Source: JAJEBT01 sp965221485 (GTDB lineage: Bacteria > Pseudomonadota > Alphaproteobacteria > MPNO01 > UBA830). From it: 64,000 nt of DNA. Made by a program: the position numbers and the translations under genes. How positions within the stretch are numbered: position 1 is the stretch's first letter; the number at the start of each line of letters is the position of its first letter. The notes beneath the pieces were generated by a model. The model worked only from the letters and a program-made list of their open reading frames with translations, was not told the origin of the DNA and did not search any database. The stretch lies in assembly GCA_965221485.1 (NCBI GenBank), contig OZ244893.1:2604001-2668000 (forward strand), in the 5' to 3' direction. Below are positions 9,730 to 19,019 of this stretch, piece after piece.

Positions 9730-11310
9730 TTATGCCAGACGACGCAGTGTCCCCGATCGTTCCTGTAACTGCAGTTCCGTCTTTCGCACCTTGCCACTGG
9801 CCGTCAGGGGAAAGTTGTCAACGCAATAGACACAGGACGGTATCTTGAACCTTGCAATCCGTCCCTCGCAAAATTGCTGTAAATCTCTCACAGATGTCTT
9901 GTCCTGCAATTGGACCGCTGCGGCGACAATCTCGCCATAGTAGCGGTCCGGAACTCCAAACACGGCGATGTCGGACACAGCAGGGTGAGTACGTAACAGG
10001 TTTTCGATTTCGACAGGGTAGATGTTCTCGCCGCCCCGGATGATCATGTCCCGCAGCCGCCCACCGGCAACCACCACATTGCCGTCACTTGTCAGATAGC
10101 CCAGATCGCCGGTCTGCATCCAGCCATCATCAGCAATGGTCTCCCGAGTGGCCTCCGGACGTTCGTAGTAGCCCTTCATCACCATAGGCCCTGCGGTTTC
10201 GATCTGACCAAGTTCCCCCTGCGGCAGTTCTTTTCCTGTCCGGGGGTCGGTGATCCTGACCCTGGCTCCGGGCAGAGGAGGTCCGCATGTTTCAAAGCGC
10301 TCGGGAGCCTCGCAGTCGGCAAGGCTAACCAGCGTGCTGGATTCGGTTTGCCCGTAGACCTGGACCAGTCCCGGAACCGGAAATGCTTGGGCACAACGCC
10401 TGAGCAGATCAGGGTCAGTATCGGCCCCTCCGCAGGTGCCGGCACGCAACGTTGACAGATCGCGGCCTTCACGGCCGGGATGCTCGAGCATTGCGAGCCA
10501 TGACGTTGGCACACCCGAGAGCATGGTGCAGGCCTCGCGTTCAATGACCGAGAACATTTCTTCGGGATCGAAAGCCGGAACGCCTATGTAACAGGCCCCT
10601 CTCTGCAGCGTCCCCAGCACACACATGATACAGCCGGCACAGTGAAACAAAGGGATGATCGAGGTCCAGCGGTCACCCGCTTCGACCCTTAACCGGCTCG
10701 AGATTCCCCAGGCATTGGCCATCATCCCGGTGTGGGTCAACAAGGCTCCTTTCGGAAAGCCTGTGGTCCCCGAGGTATACTGCAGGGACGCAACGCTGTC
10801 CGGATCGACCGCGGGAAGCGCCGCTTTGCTTTCAAGCCCTTCCTGCATCAGCTCGTCGTAATGGAGACAGTCCGGATGGCCCTCCTCGAGCGTAACAAGA
10901 AGCTCGAGGTCGGGAAGTTCGCGTCTGAGGCCGTGGACAATTTCCAGATACCGATTGTTTCGGAACGCTGTCGACGTTACCAACGCTTTCGTTCGTGATT
11001 GCCGCAGTGCATACCGCAGGTCGTCTCGTCCGTAATGAGTATTCAACGGGATGAGAACACCCCCCATCATCGCGACGGCAATCTGGACGACCGGCCATTC
11101 CATTCTGCTCTCCGCAAGCAGGCCAATGTGATCGCCGGGTTTGAGCCCTTGGTTGAGCAGCCCACGCGCGAATGCATTGGAGCGCAGATACCACTCTCCG
11201 TATGTCAGCCTCTCACTTCCGAAGACCATGCATTCACGTTTCTCGGAGTGCCTTGCCTGAAATGCGAGCGCATCGCCGGGGGTGCCAAATGGGGCAAGAG
11301 CGGACTTCAT
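9730..11310 (-). CDS. AMP-forming acyl-CoA ligase (class I adenylate-forming enzyme)
   Basis: The 526-residue protein carries the AMP-binding P-loop SLQYTSGTTGFPKGALLTHTGM near residues 168-190. It also has VQVYGQTESSTL near 320, GWMQTGDLGYLTSDGNVVVAGGRLRDMIIRGGENIYPVEIEN near 398-440, and the catalytic lysine segment PLTASGKVRKTEL close to the end. This is the layout of fatty-acid or aromatic acid CoA ligases. It converges on hutU and is the last minus-strand gene of the 9.7-16.8 kb group. An 870-bp gap separates it from the CoxG-like gene, so co-transcription is uncertain. Confidence 0.93.
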   Translation of the reverse strand: MKSALAPFGTPGDALAFQARHSEKRECMVFGSERLTYGEWYLRSNAFARGLLNQGLKPGDHIGLLAESRMEWPVVQIAVAMMGGVLIPLNTHYGRDDLRYALRQSRTKALVTSTAFRNNRYLEIVHGLRRELPDLELLVTLEEGHPDCLHYDELMQEGLESKAALPAVDPDSVASLQYTSGTTGFPKGALLTHTGMMANAWGISSRLRVEAGDRWTSIIPLFHCAGCIMCVLGTLQRGACYIGVPAFDPEEMFSVIEREACTMLSGVPTSWLAMLEHPGREGRDLSTLRAGTCGGADTDPDLLRRCAQAFPVPGLVQVYGQTESSTLVSLADCEAPERFETCGPPLPGARVRITDPRTGKELPQGELGQIETAGPMVMKGYYERPEATRETIADDGWMQTGDLGYLTSDGNVVVAGGRLRDMIIRGGENIYPVEIENLLRTHPAVSDIAVFGVPDRYYGEIVAAAVQLQDKTSVRDLQQFCEGRIARFKIPSCVYCVDNFPLTASGKVRKTELQLQERSGTLRRLA

Positions 11311-12184
11311 TTCATTGTTCCACTGATTTTGTCGCCTTCACCATTATTAATGGCCGAGGGAAGCAGATTCCAACGGCAGAGGGTTTTGTCGACCGTTCCT
11401 GCCGGCATTATCGGACCAGGATGGGCATCGTCTGCAAGAATTCGCGAAAGTAAAACTCGTAAAATGCCTGTAGTTATGCTGACGGGCATTTCTCTGTCCG
11501 TTTCCACTGCCCTGACCAAGCGATGGGCAACCATGGGAGCGACGAGGTTCGGGTCCGATGCCAATCCCGATATTGGGAATTCGGAGGCCCTGATTGGGGA
11601 CGAGACGGTTTCATCAATGAGATGACGAGGACCGTCTCCCGCGAGGGAATGTGAGGGTGCCCGTCCCCGCGCGCCGCGGAGGCTTTCCGGCGATGTGTTC
11701 ACGGTGTAATGCCACCTGACTGCAACAGTCTTGACTGAGTTTGACGTACCGGCAGGACTTGTCGGGTTCCTGGACACGGGACACGGTGAGTCTGCTCCCG
11801 TGGCTGAACGAAACGACGGTAATGATGACCCGGTAAAAGAAGATCGTTCGTGCCAAACGGGGGATGCCCGTGCTGCCGGGCAGTGCGGCAATTCAGCCAA
11901 GAGTGCACGATGACGGGCCAAAGCCGTGACGGCTTCTGCCACTTCAGGGAGCCTTACAACCAGGGCGGAGAAGCGGCGTCACCATCAACAGATGCCGTAC
12001 CTCTGACACCCCGCCATGCCGTACAGGCAGCTGCGTCAGTAGAAATCCTGTCCTGCCCAGGTGACGACCATGACCCGGCCGGATGATGGCAACCAACTGC
12101 CAATCTCTGAACCTGGTCGCAGCCGGTCAAGAATACGTCACCTGAGAGTTTGGTCCGGGCACGAAAGTCTGGAGGTTGGCAGTC
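11311..12184. other. 874-bp gap without a supported gene
   Basis: Several short frames are open on both strands, the longest on the minus strand at 11307-11942. None shows a domain, a good ribosome site or steady protein-like composition. The stretch may hold the promoter of the acyl-CoA ligase or a decayed gene. Confidence 0.4.
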
Positions 12185-12799
12185 TCAACGGCTTCCAACA
12201 AACAGGGATCGGAGTGCCTGCACCATCCGGGCCCACAACACCTTAAGAGCCATACCCCCGACTTGTGCCGGCGCTGCCGGCTGCGGCGGGTCGGGCCGCG
12301 CTTCGGCTTCTGCCGCGACCTCTTCCGGCTGAGCCGCCGCCGGGCCACTGGTCTCGATGCGGGATGCCAGATTCTCTGCGAACTGGTCAATGATCCGACT
12401 GGCAAGATCCTTGATCATCCCCACGCCGCGACCGTACTGCGCGACCGAACCGGACAGCTGCATGTCCGTGTGAATGTTCACTCTTGATCCGGTGTCGGAC
12501 GGTTCCAGTGCGAAGTCTACCGTCGCCTGCGCACCCCCTCGTCCCTTGGCATCGGTTCCCTGCGCCTTGATCACCGCCTTGTGCGCTTCGGAATCGAGAT
12601 CCTCAAAATGCGCCTGTCCCTGAAACGTCAGTGCAACCGGACCCAGACGCACAGAAACCTTGCCCTTGAATGTCCGATCGTCAACGAGCTCCGTCAGTTC
12701 GGCACCCGGCATGCAGGGAGCAATCTTTTCAATTTCCATAAGGGTCGCCCATGCCTGTTCGGGCGGCAGGGGAACCTCGAAACTGTTGTCGAATTCCAT
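12185..12799 (-). CDS. CoxG-like SRPBCC protein (carbon monoxide dehydrogenase subunit G family)
   Basis: The 204-residue protein begins MEFDNSFEVPLPPEQAWATLMEIEKIAPCMPGAEL, the standard CoxG opening of a START-like hydrophobic-pocket fold. It continues with FKGKVSVRLGPVALTFQG. The C-terminal tail from about residue 155 is rich in Ala, Pro and Glu and ends in a hydrophobic stretch, as in membrane-tethered CoxG proteins. CoxG proteins accompany molybdenum hydroxylases and are proposed to anchor or mature them. The ATG at 12799 has AGGA upstream and is preferred over a TTG at 12820. It lies 27 bp after the molybdenum hydroxylase gene, so the pair forms an operon. Confidence 0.88.
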   Translation of the reverse strand: MEFDNSFEVPLPPEQAWATLMEIEKIAPCMPGAELTELVDDRTFKGKVSVRLGPVALTFQGQAHFEDLDSEAHKAVIKAQGTDAKGRGGAQATVDFALEPSDTGSRVNIHTDMQLSGSVAQYGRGVGMIKDLASRIIDQFAENLASRIETSGPAAAQPEEVAAEAEARPDPPQPAAPAQVGGMALKVLWARMVQALRSLFVGSR

Positions 12800-12825
12800 T
12801 CGTTCTGTCCTGTAACGCAACCGGT

Positions 12826-15168
12826 CTATTGCATGCTGCTCGCAGGCCGTTTCGCGTCGCGAATGGCCTGCCAGAGCCGGGCCGGGGTCGCCGGCATGTC
12901 GAAATTATCGATCCCCAGGGACGAAAGCGCATTGCAAACAGCATTCATCACAGCCGGCATCGCACCCACGCAGCCCGCCTCGCCTGCGCCCTTGATCCCC
13001 ATCGGGTTGGTCGGTGTCGGAACTACATTGTCCCCCATCTCGAAACTCGGGCAATCATCAGCGCGCGGCATGGTGTAATCCATGAACGAACCGGAAATCA
13101 TCTGCCCGGAATCCCGATCCCAGAGCATGGACTCGCACATGATCTGACCGAGCCCCTGGACCACTCCGCCGTGAATTTGACCCTCCAGCAACAAGGGATT
13201 GATGACGGTCCCGACATCGTCAACCATGCAGTAGCGCAGAATCTCCACCTCACCGGTTTCGGGTTCAATCTCGACCTCGCACACATGCGTCCCGTTCGGA
13301 AAGGTCGGAGCCGGTGGCGACCAGGCGGCCCAGGCGTCAAGACCCAGTTCGAAACCGGGCGGCGCCGTCATGAAATTGTGCGCATGACGAGCCACGTCCG
13401 TGAGGTTCATGGACTTGTCGGTTCCGGCGATGGTGAATTGGCCGTCCGCGAACTCGATATCCTCGGGCGCTGCCTCGAGATGATGGGCAACCAAAGGAAG
13501 GCATTTTTCGACAATTTTTCGGGCCGCCATCCTGATTGATGCTCCGCCAACACCGGAAGACCGGGATCCAAAGGTACCGGTTCCCATCATCGCCACATCC
13601 GTATCACCCTGTGATATCCGAACCTGCTCGAATTCAAGGCCCAGATGGTCCGCCAGCATCTGACGGAAAATTGTCTCATGACCCTGCCCGTGATTGTGGG
13701 TCCCCATGAACAATGTCGCAGTCCCCGACGCATCGATGCGAATCTGGGCCCATTCAGGAGGCCCGCCAGCCGCTTGTTCGATACAGTTTGCGATCCCGAT
13801 CCCGCGCAGACGGTTACGTGCGGCCGACTCGGCCCTGCGTCGTGCAAAGTCGCCGTAATCGATCATGTCAAGGGCATCGCGCTGACTTTTCTCGAATTCC
13901 CCGGAATCATAAGTGAAGAGAAACCCTGTCTCATACGGCTTCGTTATGGGTGGGATCATGTTGCGTCGGCGAATCTCCGCGGGATCAAGCCCTGTTTCAC
14001 GGGCAGCCGCATCAATCACCCGCTCCGTGCAATACACGGCTTCAGGACGCCCTGCTCCGCGATAGGGCCCCGTCGAATTGGTATTGGTAAAAACTCCGGT
14101 TACATGTGTGTAGATCGCGGGCGTGCGGTAAGTATTGCTCAGCGATCCGAGATTGTTGGTCGAGGAATGTGGGCCCAAAAGCGTGAGATACGCTCCGAGA
14201 TTGGCGATCGTTGTGACCCGCAACGCAAGGAAGTGGCCGTCCTTGTCGAGTGCCAGTTCTACCGTCGACAAATTATCGCGAGCCTGATCGTCGGACTGAA
14301 ACGCTTCGGTGCGATCCCCTGTCCACTTGACAGGCCGATCAAGAAGACGCGCGGTCCAGAGACAGAGAATGTTTTCCGGATAGGGGCCCGAGCGCATGCC
14401 AAACGCGCCGCCCATATCCTCCGACACCACCCGTAGCCGGTTTTGGGGAACCTTCAGGATCGGTTCGGCAATGGCCTGGCGAACGCCGTGTGGTCCCTGC
14501 GTTCCGGTATAGAGCGTGTATCGGTCCTCAAAGCGGTCGTACTCGCCGATGCAAGCCCGGGGCTCCATCGGCGCCACAGATACCCGACTGATATCCAGAT
14601 CAATACGGGTGACGTGATGCGCGCCTGCAAAGGCTTCTTCAACGGATTTCCGATCGCCCTGTTCGAAAACAAAGCACACATTGTCAGGAGCTTCGTCCCA
14701 GACCGACGCCGCACCTTCTCCGAGAGCGTCCGAAGTGGCCGTAACCGAAGGCACTGGCTCGTAATCGACTTGGATCAGCTCTGCGGCATCGCGCGCCTGA
14801 TCCGGTGTTTCTGCAACAATCCATGCGACCGGATCTCCGACCATCCTGACCCTGTCCTTCCGCAACGCGCCATTTGGAGGAACGAACATCGGCGTACCGT
14901 CCGGTTTCTGACGCGGTACGACGCAGGGAATATTGCCGAGGCCCGATGCGGCATAGTCGTCGCCCGTCCAGACTCCGAGCACTCCGGGTGCAGACTCGGC
15001 CTCGGACCTGCCAATGGCATTCACCCTCGCATGGGCGTGGGGAGAGCGCAGCACATACCCGTAAGCCTGATCCGGCCGATTCAGATCATCACCATAACGT
15101 CCGCCTCCCCGAAGCAGACGGGGATCCTCCCAACGGGGCACTGCCTGCCCTATTCCGAATTTGGTCAT
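12826..15168 (-). CDS. Molybdopterin-binding large subunit of a xanthine dehydrogenase/aldehyde oxidase family enzyme (orphan)
   Basis: The 780-residue protein has the CoxL/XdhB plan: DPRLLRGGGRYGDD at the start, MGGAFGMRSGPYPEN near 245-260, GTHNHGQGHETIF for molybdopterin binding, and the catalytic glutamate in MGIKGAGEAG near residue 730. The active-site loop reads GPYRGAGRPEA, not the Cys-bearing loop of true CO dehydrogenase, so it is a form II-like hydroxylase of unknown substrate. The ATG at 15168 has GGGAAG upstream. No FAD or 2Fe-2S subunit lies beside it; only a CoxG-like gene follows. The partner subunits must come from elsewhere, possibly the complete set at 55-56 kb. Confidence 0.92.
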   Translation of the reverse strand: MTKFGIGQAVPRWEDPRLLRGGGRYGDDLNRPDQAYGYVLRSPHAHARVNAIGRSEAESAPGVLGVWTGDDYAASGLGNIPCVVPRQKPDGTPMFVPPNGALRKDRVRMVGDPVAWIVAETPDQARDAAELIQVDYEPVPSVTATSDALGEGAASVWDEAPDNVCFVFEQGDRKSVEEAFAGAHHVTRIDLDISRVSVAPMEPRACIGEYDRFEDRYTLYTGTQGPHGVRQAIAEPILKVPQNRLRVVSEDMGGAFGMRSGPYPENILCLWTARLLDRPVKWTGDRTEAFQSDDQARDNLSTVELALDKDGHFLALRVTTIANLGAYLTLLGPHSSTNNLGSLSNTYRTPAIYTHVTGVFTNTNSTGPYRGAGRPEAVYCTERVIDAAARETGLDPAEIRRRNMIPPITKPYETGFLFTYDSGEFEKSQRDALDMIDYGDFARRRAESAARNRLRGIGIANCIEQAAGGPPEWAQIRIDASGTATLFMGTHNHGQGHETIFRQMLADHLGLEFEQVRISQGDTDVAMMGTGTFGSRSSGVGGASIRMAARKIVEKCLPLVAHHLEAAPEDIEFADGQFTIAGTDKSMNLTDVARHAHNFMTAPPGFELGLDAWAAWSPPAPTFPNGTHVCEVEIEPETGEVEILRYCMVDDVGTVINPLLLEGQIHGGVVQGLGQIMCESMLWDRDSGQMISGSFMDYTMPRADDCPSFEMGDNVVPTPTNPMGIKGAGEAGCVGAMPAVMNAVCNALSSLGIDNFDMPATPARLWQAIRDAKRPASSMQ

Positions 15169-15349
15169 GCGATCTTCCCGTTGTTCTGCCAACAGTCTTC
15201 CGAAATTGCATACAGTTCCGACAACAGCTGTGCAAGTTCCCGAATTCGGGAAGACACAGGGATATCAATCGCAATCATGGTGCCACGGGTGAAGGCGGTG
15301 GCTGGGAGCCGCCTTTGACGGCGTCAGAAACTGTGGTGTCAGTCCAGTC

Positions 15350-16789
15350 TCAGTCATCGGCGGCCGATATGCGTTCGTCGCGGACCCGCTTCGCCTTGAA
15401 CTCGGTCTTGGGCAACACACCAGGGGCCAGGACTTCGACCTCAGTCCGCACCTCACAGCGCGTGCGTATCTCTTCAGCAACCGAACGGGCAATGACACCA
15501 TCTTCGTCAGGGTCAGGATATTCCACTCGAACCGTCATCACATGCAGGCCATCCGGACTGGTCCGCAACACAATTTCGAACTCGTCACCAGTGCCCTCCA
15601 CGGCACGAACCGCCTGCTCGATCTGACTCGGAAAGAACTTTATGCCTCGCAGGTTCAGGAGATCATCGGCCCGCCCGGTAAAGGATCCCATGGCCCTGAC
15701 ATGGTTGCGGCCGCAATCGCAGGTTTGCGTATTGAAAGTGGTGTAATCACCAACCAGAAACCGCAGTTGGGGGGAACTCTCGGAATTGAGTGAGGTGCAT
15801 ACCGTCAGGCCCCTTTCCCCTTCCTCGACCCTTTGATGATGATCGGCGTCCACCAGTTCCCAGATCTGGATATCTTCGGCGAGATGCGTGAAAACCGTCT
15901 CCCCTTTTCTCGAATATTCACATGTAAATCCGCCAGCATGGGGGGAAACCTCGGTGCAGCCGTAGAATTCGGCCATGTGACATGTCCAGAGCGATTCGAT
16001 CCGTTGGCGAGTGCGTTCGATGCCCATTCCGGGCTCGCCGCCGGTGAAAAGGGTTTTCACCGAACTCTTTGCCGGATCAAGACCCATGTCCTGCATGACC
16101 CTGCCAAGGTAAAGAGCATAGGAGGGCGTACATGCGATCACTGTCGGCTTGAACCGGTCAATAACCGAGGCCCGTGCTCTGGCATCCATCCCGCCTCCGG
16201 GAATCACCGCCAGTTTGAGGCGATCAGACGCCGCCATAACGCCCCACATCCATACGTGGGGTCCGAAACCGACCATCGGGAACATCACTTCTCCAGGCCG
16301 AATGTCCATCGCCCACATGGCCCGTGCATTTGCCCACTCCCAATATTCCCGATCAAGATGCGTATAGCGAAACACGCGAGGCACACCTGTGGAACCGGAG
16401 GAGGAGAACAACATCCAGCCCCTTTGCTTCCAGTCGTCATTGCTGATTGTCGAGTAGGTGCCATAAGGTGGATGTTTGGCAGCGTCTTCCATCATTTCCG
16501 ACTTGTCGATAACCGGCCATTTGGGGAGATCGTCGACACAGGCAATATCAGTGGGGGCAAGCCCGAGACGATCGAACCGATCACGATAGAACGGGCTGTT
16601 CTCGTAGAGAAACGGGGTTACCGCCGATAACTTGTCGTTCTGGATGGCAGTCAGCTCATCCCTGGAGGCCGTATCGAGTTTGCGCGACCAGTATCGATCC
16701 TCCGCCGGTCCCTCAAAGTCATGGCGGTGCCTCCCCAGCGTCTCCAGCCATATGGTTCGCGTCTGCACCTTGCGGTTATTTCCCGCCAT
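15350..16789 (-). CDS. Phenylacetate-CoA ligase (PaaK)-like AMP-forming ligase
   Basis: The 479-residue protein resembles the PaaK group of CoA ligases rather than the FadD group. The N-terminal part has LYENSPFYRDRFDRLGL, and the adenylate P-loop is SSSGSTGVPRVFRYT. EFYGCTEVSPHAG follows, and the C-terminal portion contains GSFTGRADDLLNLRGIKFFPSQIE. Members activate aryl or arylacetic acids as CoA esters. The ATG at 16789 has a strong GGGAGGGA about 8 nt upstream and is preferred to an in-frame start at 16945. It is the first gene of a minus-strand series that continues with the orphan molybdenum hydroxylase 181 bp downstream, suggesting an aromatic-acid route. Confidence 0.9.
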   Translation of the reverse strand: MAGNNRKVQTRTIWLETLGRHRHDFEGPAEDRYWSRKLDTASRDELTAIQNDKLSAVTPFLYENSPFYRDRFDRLGLAPTDIACVDDLPKWPVIDKSEMMEDAAKHPPYGTYSTISNDDWKQRGWMLFSSSGSTGVPRVFRYTHLDREYWEWANARAMWAMDIRPGEVMFPMVGFGPHVWMWGVMAASDRLKLAVIPGGGMDARARASVIDRFKPTVIACTPSYALYLGRVMQDMGLDPAKSSVKTLFTGGEPGMGIERTRQRIESLWTCHMAEFYGCTEVSPHAGGFTCEYSRKGETVFTHLAEDIQIWELVDADHHQRVEEGERGLTVCTSLNSESSPQLRFLVGDYTTFNTQTCDCGRNHVRAMGSFTGRADDLLNLRGIKFFPSQIEQAVRAVEGTGDEFEIVLRTSPDGLHVMTVRVEYPDPDEDGVIARSVAEEIRTRCEVRTEVEVLAPGVLPKTEFKAKRVRDERISAADD

Positions 16790-17101
16790 CAGTCCCTCCC
16801 GCTTTCCTCGTTGCAAGTCTTGCCCTGTTTCCCGAAACTCAAACCCGGAGATGTTCGGACGCGCCCCGGTGTGTGATTTGTGCGGTGACAGGCTGATCTG
16901 TACCGCTACGGAAAATATCGGACCCGACTGGCGGCGCAGCCGCAACGGGAACCAGCTCCCGGTGCCAAAGGGAAACCGCTCTGTGTTATGGTGGCGCCGA
17001 AACGACTACGAAAAGCCTGCCGGATTGATATCCGGCCCCGACCTTACCGGACCCTTCAGGTCTTGCAACCGGGCAACAGACGGGAAAGGGAGACTGAAAC
17101 C
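16790..17101. promoter_or_regulatory. Divergent intergenic region between the PaaK-like ligase and the MetE-like gene
   Basis: These 312 bp between divergent genes must carry two promoters, but no clear -35/-10 pairs were found. GC-rich runs near 16930-16990 resemble pieces of structured RNA but do not match a known riboswitch order. Confidence 0.35.
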
Positions 17102-18214
17102 ATGGCCGCCAAACTGAATCCTCCATTTCGTGCGGAGCATATTGGCAGCCTGTTGCGGCCGAACAGCCTTCTTGACGCCTACCGCGCCCGAAAGCGGGAT
17201 GAAATCGATGACCAGGCGCTCACTGAGGCAAGGCATCAGGCCATTCGCGATGCGGTGAAACTTCAGGAAGATGTCGGTCTCCAGATCGTCACGGACGGGG
17301 AATTCTGGCGCACAACCTATATTTCGCATTTTGTCGAGTCCTGCGACGGTCTTGAATTCCGCCCTTCCTCGTTTCGCTTCCATGACACGGACGGCGGTGA
17401 GCACGGATTCGTTGCACCCCGGTGCGTAGGCAAGATTCGTCGTGTCAGGGAGCTCTCGTCACACGAGTTCGAATTTCTGAAAACCGTCACTGACCGCACG
17501 ATCAAATATACCTACCCGTCCCCGGCAACCATGCATTTTCTGGGCGGGGCTCCCGATCCTGACCCCGAGTTCTACGGTTCGCTGGACGATCTGTTCGCAG
17601 ACATCGCAGCCGCTTACAGCGAGGACATTACTGAACTTGCCGGCCTCGGCGCCGGTTATGTGACCCTCGACGATGTGCCGTTTCCGATGCTGTGTGATCC
17701 GGTCATCAGGGGGCAACTGGAGGCGCAGGGACGAGATCCTGAATATCTCCTTGATCAATACATCGAGTTGACCAACGCAAGTTTGGCCAACACACCCTCC
17801 GACGTGGTTGTCGGACTCCACATGTGCCGGGGAAATCTCAAGGGAACATGGCTCTCCGAAGGCAGTTACCAGGCGGTATCAGAGAAGCTGTTCAAAGGTT
17901 TGAATGTCGATGTGTACTTCCTCGAATACGACACGGAACGAGCCGGCGGGTTCGAGCCTCTCGCCGCAATGCCGGACGACCGCACAGTGGTTCTGGGGCT
18001 TGTCAGCTCGAAGCTGCCGGAACTCGAAGATCCAGACATGCTAAAGTCCCGAGTCGCGGAAGCTGCCCGATACGTGGACACCGGCCGGCTCGCAATCAGC
18101 CCTCAGTGCGGGTTCTCCTCGGCTGTCATAGGCAATCCATTGACCGTCGATGACCAGGCCGCAAAATTGCGGCTTGTCGTCAATACCGCCCTTGATCTCT
18201 GGGGCTCCGCTTGA
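17102..18214 (+). CDS. Cobalamin-independent methionine synthase-like methyltransferase (MetE C-terminal domain family)
   Basis: The 370-residue protein is a stand-alone copy of the catalytic C-terminal barrel of MetE. RAEHIGSLLRP at the start and VTDGEFWRTTYISHF near residue 62 are typical. The zinc site is visible as the H-x-C in GLHMCRGNLKGTW and a later Cys in ISPQCGFSSAV. Such short proteins act on thiols with varied methyl donors and are often found in catabolic clusters, so a role in methionine synthesis is not assured. The ATG at 17102 has AAGGGAG about 11 nt upstream and is chosen over an upstream GTG at 16988. Confidence 0.87.
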   Translation: MAAKLNPPFRAEHIGSLLRPNSLLDAYRARKRDEIDDQALTEARHQAIRDAVKLQEDVGLQIVTDGEFWRTTYISHFVESCDGLEFRPSSFRFHDTDGGEHGFVAPRCVGKIRRVRELSSHEFEFLKTVTDRTIKYTYPSPATMHFLGGAPDPDPEFYGSLDDLFADIAAAYSEDITELAGLGAGYVTLDDVPFPMLCDPVIRGQLEAQGRDPEYLLDQYIELTNASLANTPSDVVVGLHMCRGNLKGTWLSEGSYQAVSEKLFKGLNVDVYFLEYDTERAGGFEPLAAMPDDRTVVLGLVSSKLPELEDPDMLKSRVAEAARYVDTGRLAISPQCGFSSAVIGNPLTVDDQAAKLRLVVNTALDLWGSA

Positions 18215-18417
18215 CCGCCTTGTGTCGGATGAACAGAAGGTCGCACAGTAATGGAAACACCGATCGTGACGCGAGTGAGGACCTCGGCCTGTCTCTTGTC
18301 GCCAGATATCTCGAGGGTCCGATGAGACGGACGACAGACTGACCGGAAGGATAGTGGCGGAGGGGCAGCCCGGCCGCCAATCAGGTGCGCAGTTCCAATC
18401 AAGCTCGGAGAGGTATC

Positions 18418-18879
18418 ATGACGGAAGTCTTGCCGGTGCCCAGGGACAGAGAGGGCTTCATTCCCTACATTTGCGTCGAGGATGCAAAGGATTCCATCGC
18501 GTTCTACGAGAAGGCTTTCGAAGCTCAGGAAGAGTACAGGCTCGAGAACCAGGGCCAGGTTGGACACGCCGAACTGCGCGTCTTTGGTCATCTTGTCATG
18601 CTCTCGGACCCTTACCCAGACGTTGGCGCTGTTCCTCCCCGGCATCTCGGTGGCACACCGGTTACGCTCCACATGTATGTCGAGGATGTGGACGCTGTGA
18701 TCGCACGTGCGGTCGCGGCAGGCGCAACTCTCGAACGTGAAGTCGCGGATCAATTCTACGGCGACCGCTCCGGTATGGTCATCGACCCTTCAGGGCACCG
18801 GTGGTCTTTCTCGACATATATCGAGGATCTCAGCCCGGAAGAACTTCAAGGCCGCGCCAACGACCTGTTCGGAGCATGA
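18418..18879 (+). CDS. VOC/glyoxalase superfamily protein (PhnB-like)
   Basis: The 153-residue protein has the PhnB/VOC pattern: PYICVEDAKDSIAFYEKAFEAQEEYR, then GHAELRVFGHLVMLSDPYPD and VEDVDAVIARAVAAGATLEREVADQFYGDRSGMVIDPSGHRWSF. VOC proteins fold as paired beta-alpha-beta modules that hold a metal; they include lyases, dioxygenases and resistance proteins. The substrate is unknown. The ATG at 18418 has GGAGAGG about 7 nt upstream. It lies about 200 bp after the MetE-like gene and before two hydrolases on the same strand. Confidence 0.85.
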   Translation: MTEVLPVPRDREGFIPYICVEDAKDSIAFYEKAFEAQEEYRLENQGQVGHAELRVFGHLVMLSDPYPDVGAVPPRHLGGTPVTLHMYVEDVDAVIARAVAAGATLEREVADQFYGDRSGMVIDPSGHRWSFSTYIEDLSPEELQGRANDLFGA

Positions 18880-19019
18880 AACATGTCACGCCTCGAAGCT
18901 GCTCCCGCTTTACCAGGCTTCAATGTCCTCCAGTCTGACAATTCAGTTCCCGGGGCACGAACGGGGATCGGGCAAGAGAAACGCCGGGATCCGTCTTCGC
19001 ATGGGAGGCCGTGCTGCAT

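Noticed and set aside
11307..11942. A 211-residue minus-strand ORF
   Set aside because: No domain, mixed composition and no ribosome site; it starts inside another gene-free region and overlaps the acyl-CoA ligase start.
12826..15168. Carbon monoxide dehydrogenase (CoxL) for the orphan large subunit
   Set aside because: A CoxG-like neighbour suggests it, but the active-site loop reads GPYRGAGRPEA, not the Cys-containing loop of true form I CO dehydrogenase.
16890..17101. Cobalamin or SAM riboswitch before the MetE-like gene
   Set aside because: Pieces such as CCGCAAC and AAAGGGAAACCG occur but not in the order or pairing of known riboswitches.
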